Source: an uncultured Pelagibacteraceae bacterium
Lineage (GTDB): Bacteria > Pseudomonadota > Alphaproteobacteria > Pelagibacterales > Pelagibacteraceae
DNA: 64,000 nt
Reading direction: 5' to 3'
Assembly (NCBI GenBank): GCA_902516465.1
Contig: CABXZD010000004.1
Coordinates: 22,489-86,488 of the forward strand
The position numbers and the translations under genes were made by a program. How positions within the stretch are numbered: the stretch's first letter is position 1; every line of letters starts with the position of its first letter. Below are positions 1-8,693 of the stretch, piece by piece. The notes beneath the pieces are model-generated. The model made no database searches. It was not told the origin of the DNA and saw nothing but the letters and a program-made list of their open reading frames with translations.

Positions 1-123
1 TTTTCTAGTTGTTAAAATTGTTTCTGATGGGCTTTTATAATTTTTTATCAATTTTGACATAATTTTATCTTTGCTGGATAAAAATTTTTTTGCTCTACGC
101 CAATAAAGTGGAGTTTTAGTCAT
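1..123 (-). CDS. DNA-3-methyladenine glycosylase II-like protein, N-terminal fragment
   Basis: This is a partial gene running off the left edge; only the first 41 codons are present and they contain no stop. The start is the ATG at 123-121, eight bases inside the end of the EamA gene upstream on the same strand, which suggests translational coupling. The N-terminus (TPLYWRRAKKFLSSKD, then a KLI..Y..P sequence) resembles AlkA/HhH-GPD glycosylases, which remove alkylated bases in base excision repair. The catalytic helix-hairpin-helix part lies outside the window, so the family call is an inference from a short N-terminus. Confidence 0.55.
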   Translation of the reverse strand, partial: MTKTPLYWRRAKKFLSSKDKIMSKLIKNYKSPSETILTTRK

Positions 124-1000
124 TTAAGGTCTCTGAACCAATTATTTTTTTTTTATAAATTTCTCTTTTGAAAATTATTAACGTTGAAACAATTACTAAA
201 AGAGCTCCAATCAATGTTTTTATAGTTGGTATCTCATCCCATATAAAATAACCAAAAATTATTGCAAAAACTAAAGCTAGATATTTCAAAGGAGTAACTA
301 AAGAAACTTCTGAGTATTTATAAGATTGACTGAGCCATAAATTTGCAACACCACCAAAAATACCAACCAAACATAAAAGAATCGTATGACCTAAACTTGG
401 CAATACCCAGCCCTGCGGTATGGTAAAAAAACTTAATAAAGTTATTGATAATGAAAAATAAAAAGAAATTAACCACACTGGTTCAGTTGAAGATAGCTGT
501 CTAATAGTTATAGCTACATAAGAAAGGCCCAAACAAAATATTATTGGAAAAATATAGTATATATTTAATTCACTTATACCTGGCTCGGTTATAATTAAAA
601 TTCCAACAAACCCCACGATCACTGCTAGCCATCTAAAAATTCCAACCTTTTCACTTAATAAAAATATTGAAAAAATTGTTGTAAATATCGGAGCTGCAAA
701 GGATATGCTTACAACTGTTGCTAAAGGTAATTCTCTCAAAGCAATAAAAATTGAAACTAGTGCTATTAATCCTGAGATACATCTTAGAAAATGTAAACCT
801 GATCTTTTGGTCTTATAAAAGTTATGTAATCTATTTCTGGGAATTATAAAAAAATAAAAAATTATACCAAAAAAACCTCTAAAAAATAATACTTGTCCAA
901 TTGGGTAATCAACTGACCATTTAACTATAATATCCATTAGAGAAAACGCACAAATAGACATAAACATGTATAAAAAACCTAATTGATTTTTAGTAAGCAT
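116..1000 (-). CDS. EamA/DMT-family membrane transporter
   Basis: A 294-residue, very hydrophobic protein with about ten predicted membrane helices arranged as two EamA repeats (roughly residues 8-140 and 150-280). The repeat ends (LPLATVVSISFAAPIFTTIFS and VSLVTPLKYLALVFAIIFGYFIWDE) are typical of drug/metabolite transporters of the RhaT/YdcZ kind. The substrate cannot be read from sequence; amino-acid or metabolite export is the usual family role. It is divergent from msrA across a 35-base gap and overlaps the downstream glycosylase start by 8 bases, so the two probably form an operon. Confidence 0.85.
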   Translation of the reverse strand: MLTKNQLGFLYMFMSICAFSLMDIIVKWSVDYPIGQVLFFRGFFGIIFYFFIIPRNRLHNFYKTKRSGLHFLRCISGLIALVSIFIALRELPLATVVSISFAAPIFTTIFSIFLLSEKVGIFRWLAVIVGFVGILIITEPGISELNIYYIFPIIFCLGLSYVAITIRQLSSTEPVWLISFYFSLSITLLSFFTIPQGWVLPSLGHTILLCLVGIFGGVANLWLSQSYKYSEVSLVTPLKYLALVFAIIFGYFIWDEIPTIKTLIGALLVIVSTLIIFKREIYKKKIIGSETLND

Positions 1001-1035
1001 ATGAATAATTTGTAAATTAATTTAAATCATAATCA

Positions 1036-1479
1036 ATGGAAATAGCAGTTTTAGCACTTGGATGTTTTTGGGGGCCTGAGATTAAATTTAGTAAAATTGA
1101 AGGAATAATAAAAACTGAAGTAGGATATTGCGGTGGCAATAGCCCAACTACTAATTACAAAGAAGTCTGTACAGGTAATACAAATCATGCTGAAGTTGTT
1201 AAACTAGATTTTGACGAAAAAATAATAACTTATGAAAAAATTTTAAAAATTTTTTTCCAAATTCACGACCCTACAACATTGAATTCACAAGGGCCAGATT
1301 TTGGAACACAGTATAGGAGTGAAATCTTTTATCTTAACAATAATCAAAAAATTATAGCAGAAAAAGTGTTAGAGGAAATGAATGAAAGATTGTCAGGGAA
1401 AGTTGTTACTAAAATTTCATTATTAAATAATTATTGCCCAGCTGAAGAGCACCATCAAAAATATTTGGAAAAAAGATAG
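1036..1479 (+). CDS. msrA: Peptide-methionine (S)-S-oxide reductase
   Basis: This 147-residue protein reduces methionine-S-sulfoxide in oxidised proteins, using thioredoxin-type electrons. The GCFWG active site is at residues 9-13 with catalytic Cys10, followed by the conserved VGYCGG segment. The C-terminal NNYCPAEEHHQKY carries a likely resolving Cys134. It is slightly shorter than many MsrA proteins but appears complete at both ends. The sulfurtransferase gene begins one base after its stop, so the two are co-transcribed, linking sulfur redox repair to sulfur transfer. Confidence 0.93.
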   Translation: MEIAVLALGCFWGPEIKFSKIEGIIKTEVGYCGGNSPTTNYKEVCTGNTNHAEVVKLDFDEKIITYEKILKIFFQIHDPTTLNSQGPDFGTQYRSEIFYLNNNQKIIAEKVLEEMNERLSGKVVTKISLLNNYCPAEEHHQKYLEKR

Positions 1480-1480
1480 G

Positions 1481-2296
1481 ATGTCACTAGTCGAAACAGA
1501 TTGGTTAGAAAAAAATTTAAATAAAATTAAAATTATTGATTGCTCGTGGCATATGCCACAAACAAAAAGAGATGGTTTTAGTGAATACAAAATGCATCAT
1601 ATTCCTGGTGCTATTTTTTTTAATCTTGATGAAAATTCCAAAAAAGATACAGGCCTTCCACATATGTTGGTTGATATAAACGATTGGGAAAAAATTGTAT
1701 CAAAAATGGGTATCAACAAAGATGATGAAATAATTGTTTATGATAATTCAGATGTAGTTAGTTCTTGTAGATGTTGGTTCAATTTTATCTACTTTGGGCA
1801 TGATCCAAAATTAATTCATGTTTTAAATGGTGGATATAAGAAATGGGCTGAAGAAAATAAAAAAATTACAAATATCATAACAAATGTTAAAGTGTCAAAT
1901 TATAAAGCCATTGAAAAAAAGGAACTCGTAAAAAATAAAAAATCAATTGAGGAAAATATAGAAGATCAGATATTCAAAGTTATCGACGCTAGAAGTAAGG
2001 AGAGATTTGAGGGTAAAGTTCCAGAGCCAAGAAAAGGTTTAAGGAGTGGAAGTATTAAAAATTCTCTTTGTATACCTTTTGATGAATGCTTAAACAAAGA
2101 TAAAACTTTTAAAAATAAAAAAGATCTTAAAAACGTTTTTAATTCTAATTTGGAAAATATAAATGACATAAATATAGTTTTTTCATGTGGTTCGGGAGTG
2201 ACTGCGTGTGTTTTGGCACTAGCTTATTCTTTAATTAATGATAAATATTTTCCCAATATTTATGATGGCTCATGGGCTGAATACGGCATAATTTAA
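1481..2296 (+). CDS. sseA: 3-mercaptopyruvate/thiosulfate sulfurtransferase (tandem rhodanese)
   Basis: A 271-residue protein with two rhodanese domains: an inactive N-terminal one (about 1-130, with HIPGAIFFNLDE) and a catalytic C-terminal one (about 155-271). The active-site loop CGSGVTA starts at Cys236. That loop is the mercaptopyruvate sulfurtransferase form, rather than the CRKGVTA loop of thiosulfate:cyanide rhodaneses. The enzyme would move sulfane sulfur from 3-mercaptopyruvate to a thiol acceptor in the cytoplasm. It directly follows msrA and is followed after 7 bases by the efflux adaptor gene. Confidence 0.88.
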   Translation: MSLVETDWLEKNLNKIKIIDCSWHMPQTKRDGFSEYKMHHIPGAIFFNLDENSKKDTGLPHMLVDINDWEKIVSKMGINKDDEIIVYDNSDVVSSCRCWFNFIYFGHDPKLIHVLNGGYKKWAEENKKITNIITNVKVSNYKAIEKKELVKNKKSIEENIEDQIFKVIDARSKERFEGKVPEPRKGLRSGSIKNSLCIPFDECLNKDKTFKNKKDLKNVFNSNLENINDINIVFSCGSGVTACVLALAYSLINDKYFPNIYDGSWAEYGII

Positions 2297-2303
2297 AAAG
2301 AAT

Positions 2304-3173
2304 ATGAATAAATCTAAGAAGATTATTTTAATAATATTAATTTTTTTTCTGATCATAGCTTTTGTGATTATTGGAAGAGCAATGATCAGTAATCATTTCA
2401 AAAAAAAATTTAGTAAACGACCACCTCCAGGAGTAATTGTTACAGAGGTAATACAAAAAGAATTTGCGGAAAAAATAGAAACATACGGAACAGCAGTTTC
2501 AAAAAGATCAAAAACTTTTAAAATTAAAAAAGACGATCTTTTTAAAGATTTAAATTTAAGAAATTTTGTTGAAAAAGGTGATATTTTGATAAAGTTAAAA
2601 AGTGGAGACATTACAGCGCCATTTAGTGGAGTTTTGGGGTATACAGGTCTTACAGAGGATATACTTCTGTCAAATAATATATTTATTATAACACTTGATG
2701 ACAACTCAACAATATACTCTGATATAAAAATACCTGAAAATTATTCTTCATTAATAGAAAAAGGCTTACCTGTAGAGGTAAAAATATCTAGCTATAAAAA
2801 CAAGGTTTTTAAAGGTGAAGTAGATTTTGTTTCAAGTAGAATTAATGCAGATACTAGAAGTTTGTTATCTAGAATAAAAGTAGAAAATAATAATTTAGAA
2901 TTAATTTCTGGATCTTTGTTAGAGGTAAGTGTTAAATTAAATTTGAGAAATTCTTTGGGTGTCCCAGATACAAGTGTAATAGTTGAAGGAGACAAATCAT
3001 ACGTTTACACAATTAGTAATGAAAATATTGTAAATAAAACAGAGGTAATTACTGGTCTAAGATCTAATAAAAATATTGAGATTATTTCTGGGTTAAAAGA
3101 GGGAGATATAATTGTAGCAGAGGGTTTAAAAAAAGTCAGACCCCTAGGAAAAATTAAACCTATAAGTAAATAA
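2304..3173 (+). CDS. RND efflux periplasmic adaptor (membrane fusion protein), apparently without alpha-hairpin
   Basis: A 289-residue protein with one N-terminal membrane anchor (about 7-28), a split lipoyl domain and a C-terminal beta-barrel and membrane-proximal region (VEVKISSYKNKVFKGEVDFV, then GVPDTSVIVEGDKSYVYTI). The lipoyl half-motif VEKGDILIKL passes almost directly into ITAPFSGVLGYTG. In MexA/AcrA proteins these halves are separated by a long coiled-coil hairpin that reaches the outer-membrane channel. The gene abuts the RND pump gene, its stop immediately followed by the pump ATG, so the two gene products should be partners. No outer-membrane factor is encoded nearby. Confidence 0.87.
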   Translation: MNKSKKIILIILIFFLIIAFVIIGRAMISNHFKKKFSKRPPPGVIVTEVIQKEFAEKIETYGTAVSKRSKTFKIKKDDLFKDLNLRNFVEKGDILIKLKSGDITAPFSGVLGYTGLTEDILLSNNIFIITLDDNSTIYSDIKIPENYSSLIEKGLPVEVKISSYKNKVFKGEVDFVSSRINADTRSLLSRIKVENNNLELISGSLLEVSVKLNLRNSLGVPDTSVIVEGDKSYVYTISNENIVNKTEVITGLRSNKNIEIISGLKEGDIIVAEGLKKVRPLGKIKPISK

Positions 3174-6100
3174 ATGTTTATCACTGAATTAAGTATAAAA
3201 AGACCTACTGTATCTTGGGTGATGTCTTTAATTTTAATTATTTTTGGTTTATTTGTTTTTTGGAAATTACCAGTGAGAGAGCTTCCAAATGGCATCCAGC
3301 CACCTGTTGTTCAAGTTCAAGTAGATTATAAATCAGCTGCTGCCTCTGTAGTAGATCAAGAAGTAACTCAAGTCGTAGAAGATGTTATCGGAGGAGCTGA
3401 GGGTATTAAAAACATTGACTCAAAATCTGAGAATGGCAGAAGTACGATAAATATAGAATTTGATACCAGTATAGATCTTGACAATGCCGCAAATGACATA
3501 AGAGAAAGAGTTGCCAGAGTTGTAGATAATTTGCCATCAGAGTCAGATCCACCTCAAATATTAAAAAGAGCTGCAGGTTTCACAACAACAATGTGGTTAT
3601 CTTTGTCTTCTTCTACTTGGAGTGATTTAGAATTAGGAGATTATGCAGAACGTTTCCTTGTAGATCAATTTTCAAGTGTTAAAAACGTAGGAAGAATTAG
3701 AGTTGGTGGATTAAGAGAATTAAGCATAAGAGTTTGGGTAGATCCAATTAAACTTGCAGCAAATAATTTAACAATCCAAGAGGTTGAGCTTGCCATAAGT
3801 AATGAAAATATAAGTCTTCCTGCTGGCACTCTTGAGGCAGACAATATTGATCTAACCCTTAATCTAGATAAGTCATACAATGATATTAACTCAATTAAAC
3901 AGCTACCAGTAAAAAAAACTGGCAATAAAGTTATTCTACTGTCAGATATTGCAAATATAGAATTTGGCCCGGTTTCAGAAAAAACACTCTTTAAAGCTCA
4001 AACGAAAGATCAAATAAATTTGAAGACAGTTGGTATTGGTATTTATGCTAGAAGTGGAGCTTCTACAGTAGAACTTTCAGATAATATCAAAAAAAGGATA
4101 ATTGAGGTTAAAAAATCTTTACCTGAGGAATTAGATTTAAGAGTTTCCTTCAATAGGGCTAATTATGTGGAGGCTGCAATAGAGGAAGTTTACAAAACAC
4201 TTATTATTGCATTTATTTTGGTTGTACTAATAATTTATTTATTCTTAGGAAATCTTAAAGCAGTAATTGTTCCAGCGATTGCTCTTCCAGTAAGCTTAAT
4301 TGCTTCTTTTTTAGGGCTATATATTTTTGGGTTATCAATTAATATTTTTGTTCTTTTAAGTTTTATCTTAGCAATAGGAATAATTACTGACGATTCTGTT
4401 ATTATGACTGATGCAATATATAGAAGAATAGAAAATGGTGAAAGTCCTTTAGTTGCAGCTTATAAAGGTTCTAAACAAATTTCATTTGCAATAATAGCCA
4501 CTACTTTAATTTTGGTGGCAGTTTTCATACCATTAATTTTCATTAAAGGAATATCAGGGACATTGTTCAAAGAAACAGCTATTGCATTATCTTTTTCAAT
4601 AGTTGTCTCCTCTTTTGTTGCTCTAACATTATCTCCTATGCTAGCTAGTAAATTTTTATATAAAAGGAAATCAAAAAAAACATTTATTTTAAAATTTGAG
4701 AAATTTTTTTTAAGTTTTGCTAATTTTTATAAAGAGTCACTAAGTAAAATTATTAATAGGACTAAATCTGTAAGTGTTTTTATTGTTTTAATTGTTGTTA
4801 CTTCAGTATTATTATTTAGTTTTTCAAAAAAAGAATTATTACCCATGGAAGACCGAGGCGCATATTTGATAATTGGTGCAACTGATGAAGGTAGTTCTTT
4901 TGAGTATACACAAAAACAAGCTCAAAAAGTTGAAGCAAGATTACTTCCCCTACTTCAAGCAGAAGATAGCCCATATTCAAGATTTATAATGAGGGTGCCT
5001 GGATTTGGTAGTTCAGCTAATTCGTATAATAGTTTTATTATTATTGCACTCTTAGACGATTGGAAAAATAGAAAAAAAGGGCAACAAGTTGTTTTAAGAG
5101 AAGCAATTGGAAAAATTGTTACTTTGCCGGAAGCTTTAGCTTTTCCAATATCACCTCAATCAATTAGAGTTTCTAACTATAACAAACCGGTACAAATGGT
5201 AATTTACGGAAACACCTATGAAGAACTTGAGATGATACAAAAAAAAGTAATTAGAAAACTTAGATCAAATAAAAATCTTTCTAGAATTGAGTCTGATTAT
5301 AATAGAAATAAACCAGAGGTTAAATTGATAATAAATAAAAACAAAGCTATAGATTTAGGTGTATCAACAAAAATAATAGGACAAACACTTGAAACTCTTT
5401 ATGGAGGAAAAAAAATAACAACTTTTAATAAACTTGGTAAAGAATATCCAATTGTTGTTCAACAATATTTGTCAGATAGAAGAGATAAGAGTGGAATATC
5501 GAAAATATATGTACGGTCAGAAACAAATGGAAAACTTATTTCTTTAGCAAATCTTGTTAGTTTTAAAGACGAAGGGTCAGCTAAACAACTTGCTAGATAC
5601 AATAGACAACGTGCAGTTACTATATCTGCAAATGTAAATGAAGGTTATACTTTAACTGAAGCAATCAAATTTTTTGAGAGGATAATGACTGATGAAGCTC
5701 CAAAAAACCAGATTACTTGGAAAGGGAAATCTGAAGAAATTAAAGAGACTAGTAATGAATTATTTATAATATTTGCTTTGGCTTTATTGACTGCTTATTT
5801 AGTAATGTCTGCAACTTTCAATTCTTTCTTACATCCCTTCATAATTATTTTGACTGTACCTTTGGCTATTTTTGGTGGTCTTATATTTATTTTATTCCTC
5901 AATAGTTCAATAAATATTTTTTCTCAAATTGCACTAATTATACTAATAGGTATCTCGACAAAAAATAGTATCCTAATCGTTGACTATGCAAATCAAATTA
6001 GAACTACTGGAAAGAACATTGAAACAGCTGTTAAAGACGCTTGTGCAGTAAGATTTAGACCTATTATCATGACTTCACTGAGTACAATGATAGCAATGAT

Positions 6101-6302
6101 GCCTCTTGTTATTGGGAATATTGGTCCAGGAGCGGGAGAAGGTTCGAGGCTTGCTGTAGGTTCAACAATCCTAGGTGGAATGATTATCTCTACTTTCTTT
6201 ACATTATATGTAACACCGTCTATGTATTTAGCACTAGCAAAAAATTCAAAAAGAATAGATACTGTAGATTTGGAGCTTAAAAAGGAATTATCTAAAAAAT
6301 AA
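3174..6302 (+). CDS. RND-family efflux pump inner-membrane subunit (AcrB/MexB-like)
   Basis: At 1042 residues this has the usual length of HAE1-type RND pumps. It shows the first transmembrane helix, two large periplasmic domains and a twelve-helix layout. The proton-relay residues are visible as Asp406-Asp407 (ITDDSVIMTDAI) in helix 4 and Lys930 (GISTKNSILIVDYAN) in helix 10. The family expels lipophilic compounds, drugs or lipids from the periplasm or inner membrane using proton influx; the substrate here is unknown. Its 3' end overlaps the convergent lipoprotein gene by 11 bases. Confidence 0.93.
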   Translation: MFITELSIKRPTVSWVMSLILIIFGLFVFWKLPVRELPNGIQPPVVQVQVDYKSAAASVVDQEVTQVVEDVIGGAEGIKNIDSKSENGRSTINIEFDTSIDLDNAANDIRERVARVVDNLPSESDPPQILKRAAGFTTTMWLSLSSSTWSDLELGDYAERFLVDQFSSVKNVGRIRVGGLRELSIRVWVDPIKLAANNLTIQEVELAISNENISLPAGTLEADNIDLTLNLDKSYNDINSIKQLPVKKTGNKVILLSDIANIEFGPVSEKTLFKAQTKDQINLKTVGIGIYARSGASTVELSDNIKKRIIEVKKSLPEELDLRVSFNRANYVEAAIEEVYKTLIIAFILVVLIIYLFLGNLKAVIVPAIALPVSLIASFLGLYIFGLSINIFVLLSFILAIGIITDDSVIMTDAIYRRIENGESPLVAAYKGSKQISFAIIATTLILVAVFIPLIFIKGISGTLFKETAIALSFSIVVSSFVALTLSPMLASKFLYKRKSKKTFILKFEKFFLSFANFYKESLSKIINRTKSVSVFIVLIVVTSVLLFSFSKKELLPMEDRGAYLIIGATDEGSSFEYTQKQAQKVEARLLPLLQAEDSPYSRFIMRVPGFGSSANSYNSFIIIALLDDWKNRKKGQQVVLREAIGKIVTLPEALAFPISPQSIRVSNYNKPVQMVIYGNTYEELEMIQKKVIRKLRSNKNLSRIESDYNRNKPEVKLIINKNKAIDLGVSTKIIGQTLETLYGGKKITTFNKLGKEYPIVVQQYLSDRRDKSGISKIYVRSETNGKLISLANLVSFKDEGSAKQLARYNRQRAVTISANVNEGYTLTEAIKFFERIMTDEAPKNQITWKGKSEEIKETSNELFIIFALALLTAYLVMSATFNSFLHPFIIILTVPLAIFGGLIFILFLNSSINIFSQIALIILIGISTKNSILIVDYANQIRTTGKNIETAVKDACAVRFRPIIMTSLSTMIAMMPLVIGNIGPGAGEGSRLAVGSTILGGMIISTFFTLYVTPSMYLALAKNSKRIDTVDLELKKELSKK

Positions 6303-6891
6303 TATATTTATTCTTGTTAAGAGAACTTTTGCACTTAGATAATTGTTTTTTGTAAATTTTAGATTGTTTTTCAACTTTTTTCGCTAATTTTATAACTCTT
6401 TTATTTTTTTTATAATATTTAAAATTTCCCCAGCCTTCATGATAAGCAAGGTACTGTTTAAATGCATCTTTTTTAGAAATTTTTAAAATATTTTCTGATT
6501 TATTTGTATACCATCCAATAAAATCAACACTATCTTTAAACCTCACTCTTGTCGCCAATTTATTTCCAGTTTCTCTTTTATATTGTTCCCAAGTTCCCTT
6601 AACAGCTTGGGAGTAACCAAATGAACTCGAGGGTCTTTTATATGGTATGACTTTAAAAATTTTTTTCCTTGCTGGTTTTGCTAACCAGTCAAAATCGGAT
6701 TCCATTTTTATTATAGCTAATTGAATATAAATAGGTGTTCCCCATTTTTGTTCGACTTTCTTGGTGTACTTATACCAAAAATATCTTTCGTTAAAAATTG
6801 AGCAGCTATTAGTTGTATTTGCTGGAATCGAAGAGCATCCAGTTAATACAAAAAAAAATAGAATTACTAATTTATTTTTTAAAAGTGTCAT
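6292..6891 (-). CDS. SLT-type (lysozyme-like) lipoprotein, probable lytic transglycosylase
   Basis: A 199-residue protein with a lipoprotein signal peptide: a hydrophobic run followed by LTGC, giving lipidated Cys19. The mature part has a lysozyme-like fold signature: LAIIKMESDFDW with candidate catalytic Glu64, then SSSFGYSQAVKGTWEQY, which matches the Gly-Tyr/Leu-x-Q-x-x-x-x-T-W pattern of SLT domains. It probably cleaves peptidoglycan glycan strands at the outer membrane. The C-terminus is highly basic. Its start overlaps the end of the VanZ-like gene by 20 bases, and its end overlaps the convergent RND gene. Confidence 0.75.
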   Translation of the reverse strand: MTLLKNKLVILFFFVLTGCSSIPANTTNSCSIFNERYFWYKYTKKVEQKWGTPIYIQLAIIKMESDFDWLAKPARKKIFKVIPYKRPSSSFGYSQAVKGTWEQYKRETGNKLATRVRFKDSVDFIGWYTNKSENILKISKKDAFKQYLAYHEGWGNFKYYKKNKRVIKLAKKVEKQSKIYKKQLSKCKSSLNKNKYIIF

Positions 6892-7267
6892 TTTTATGTA
6901 TAAAATAATTAATAGATATTACAATTACCACTCCTAATAAATTGCCAAATAAATCCGACCATTCAAAAAATCTTTCGGGTATCATCAAATGAAACAATTC
7001 AAGAATTATTGCTATTAGGATTAAATAAGTTTTGAGATATTTTATTTGCTTTTGTTTTTGAAAAGTGAAAAAGCCGATAATTGATACTAATAAAAATGTA
7101 TAAAAGTGATTCGACGAAACAATAAAATCTGAGGTTATTTGTGGTTGTGCTTTTAAATCACCTTGTAATACCAAACCTATTAAACTGCCTGGAAAAATAT
7201 ATAAAAAAATCAAAAAAAAGTTGATGGAATAAAATATTATTTTATTGGTAGAAAAAAATTTTATCAT
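6872..7267 (-). CDS. VanZ-like family membrane protein
   Basis: A 131-residue protein with four predicted membrane helices. The family motif is visible near the end: ELFHLMIPERFFEWSDLFGNLLGVVIV matches the E-x-x-Q/H-x-x-x-P-x-R-x-x-x-x-x-D-x-x-x-N-x-x-G pattern of VanZ domains. VanZ of Enterococcus gives low-level teicoplanin resistance, but the role of marine bacterial homologues is unknown. It shares an operon with the downstream SLT lipoprotein (20-base overlap), so a cell-envelope role is a reasonable inference. It is divergent from gpmA over a 45-base AT-rich gap. Confidence 0.7.
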   Translation of the reverse strand: MIKFFSTNKIIFYSINFFLIFLYIFPGSLIGLVLQGDLKAQPQITSDFIVSSNHFYTFLLVSIIGFFTFQKQKQIKYLKTYLILIAIILELFHLMIPERFFEWSDLFGNLLGVVIVISINYFIHKNDTFKK

Positions 7268-7312
7268 TTAAATATATGGTTTTATTTATAAATATATTTT
7301 AGAAATAACAAT

Positions 7313-8026
7313 ATGAGTTTTTTAATATTAGTAAGACATGGCCAAAGTTTATGGAATATTGAAAATAGATTTACTGGCTGGGTTGATGTCGATCTAGCAG
7401 AAAATGGAATATTAGAGGCAAAAAAAGCTGGATTATTAATTCAGAATAGAAAAATTCAAATAGATTTTTACTATTCGTCTCTTCAATTAAGAGCGAATCA
7501 CACACTCAAAATAATACAAAAAGTTTTAAATGATAAAAAAGACTACACTAGAGCTTGGCAACTCAATGAAAGACATTATGGAGCTCTTACTGGTTTAAAC
7601 AAATCTGAGATGAGTAAAATACTTGGTGAAAATAAAATATTAGAATTTAGAAGATCTTGGGATACTAAACCAGATGATTTAAGTCGGGAAAGCCCCTTTC
7701 ACCCAAAAAATATTGAAACCTATAAAAAACTTCCAAAGGAAGTTATTCCAGATAGTGAGTCTTTAAAAGATACTTACGAAAGAGTTTTAAAATTTTTCAA
7801 TGAGGAAATTAAAGAAAAATTAATTAATAGAAATATCTTAGTTTCTGCACACGGAAACTCTATAAGAGCACTATGTAAATATTTATTGAAAATAGATAAC
7901 AATCAAATCTCTAAATTAGAAATTCCAACAGGTAATCCTTTGATTATTGAAATTGATGATAAATTTGAAATAAAAGCATGTGAGTATTTGGATAAAGAGA
8001 GAGCTAAAGATCTTTTAGTTTTTTAA
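7313..8026 (+). CDS. gpmA: 2,3-bisphosphoglycerate-dependent phosphoglycerate mutase
   Basis: This 237-residue cytoplasmic enzyme interconverts 3- and 2-phosphoglycerate. The histidine phosphatase motif LVRHGQSLWN contains the phospho-acceptor His9. The FTGW.DVDL segment, the ERHYGALTGLNK signature and the second histidine loop (SAHGNSIRALCKYL) identify the dPGM family rather than a general phosphatase. It overlaps the convergent murU gene by 23 bases, unusually long for a convergent overlap, and a weak terminator-like hairpin lies inside that overlap. Confidence 0.94.
   Translation: MSFLILVRHGQSLWNIENRFTGWVDVDLAENGILEAKKAGLLIQNRKIQIDFYYSSLQLRANHTLKIIQKVLNDKKDYTRAWQLNERHYGALTGLNKSEMSKILGENKILEFRRSWDTKPDDLSRESPFHPKNIETYKKLPKEVIPDSESLKDTYERVLKFFNEEIKEKLINRNILVSAHGNSIRALCKYLLKIDNNQISKLEIPTGNPLIIEIDDKFEIKACEYLDKERAKDLLVF
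8004..8024 (+). terminator. Weak terminator-like hairpin at the end of gpmA
   Basis: CTAAA (8004-8008) and TTTAG (8014-8018) can form a 5-bp stem around GATCT, followed at once by six T residues (8019-8024). The hairpin overlaps the last codons of gpmA and of the convergent murU. The stem is short and AT-rich, so its strength is uncertain. Confidence 0.3.
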
Positions 8027-8693
8027 AAATTTCTAAGTTTGTTAAATGATAAAATTTATTAAAACTTTTAAATCCATTTAATTGACCCTTCTTTAACAAT
8101 TCATTCCAAATTTTTGAGATTGAAAAATTATTTAATCTATGTCCTGTAAATAAACTTTTATTTAATATTTGACAACCAGTATAAATAAAATCTTTATTAT
8201 CGTTTTTTATTAGAAGATTGTTTTTAATTTCAAAATCTCCATCGAGGTCTTTATCAAAGCTGAGCTTTTTGTCGACAACTAATAAAATATTGCTCAAATT
8301 GTTAAAAAAATAAAAATTTTGCATGTTATTTATTTCACTAATATATTTCTCATTCCACAAAGTATCGGGATTAAAAATAAGATAACTTTCCTCATTAGAT
8401 TTATTAATCATATTTAATATCCCTCCACCAGTATCTAGAATTGTGTTTCCATCTTCAATTACTTTTATATCAATTGGAAAATTTTTATTTTTAATAAAAT
8501 TTGAAATCTGATCCCCTAAATAAAATGTATTTAGCAAAATTCTTTTTACACCTAATTTAACTACAATATTTATGCAATTTTCTAAAAGTGTTATCTTGTT
8601 AACTTTAATAAGTGGTTTAGGAGTGGTTAAAGTAAGTGGATTTAGTCTACTACCATATCCAGCGCATAATATAAAAGCAGTATTAATTTTCAT
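8004..8693 (-). CDS. murU: Sugar nucleotidyltransferase, probable MurNAc-1-phosphate uridylyltransferase
   Basis: A 229-residue nucleotidyltransferase starting with the nucleotide-binding motif FILCAGYGSRLNPLTLTTPKPLIKV and containing DTGGGILN and FNPDTLW, where the Asp is a likely metal ligand. The gene overlaps the upstream aminoglycoside-phosphotransferase-like gene by 4 bases. That pair is the typical arrangement of AmgK-MurU, which salvage MurNAc via MurNAc-1-phosphate to UDP-MurNAc and bypass de novo synthesis. The function is inferred from motif plus neighbourhood; a different sugar-1-phosphate is possible. Confidence 0.8.
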   Translation of the reverse strand: MKINTAFILCAGYGSRLNPLTLTTPKPLIKVNKITLLENCINIVVKLGVKRILLNTFYLGDQISNFIKNKNFPIDIKVIEDGNTILDTGGGILNMINKSNEESYLIFNPDTLWNEKYISEINNMQNFYFFNNLSNILLVVDKKLSFDKDLDGDFEIKNNLLIKNDNKDFIYTGCQILNKSLFTGHRLNNFSISKIWNELLKKGQLNGFKSFNKFYHLTNLEIFKKLKDL

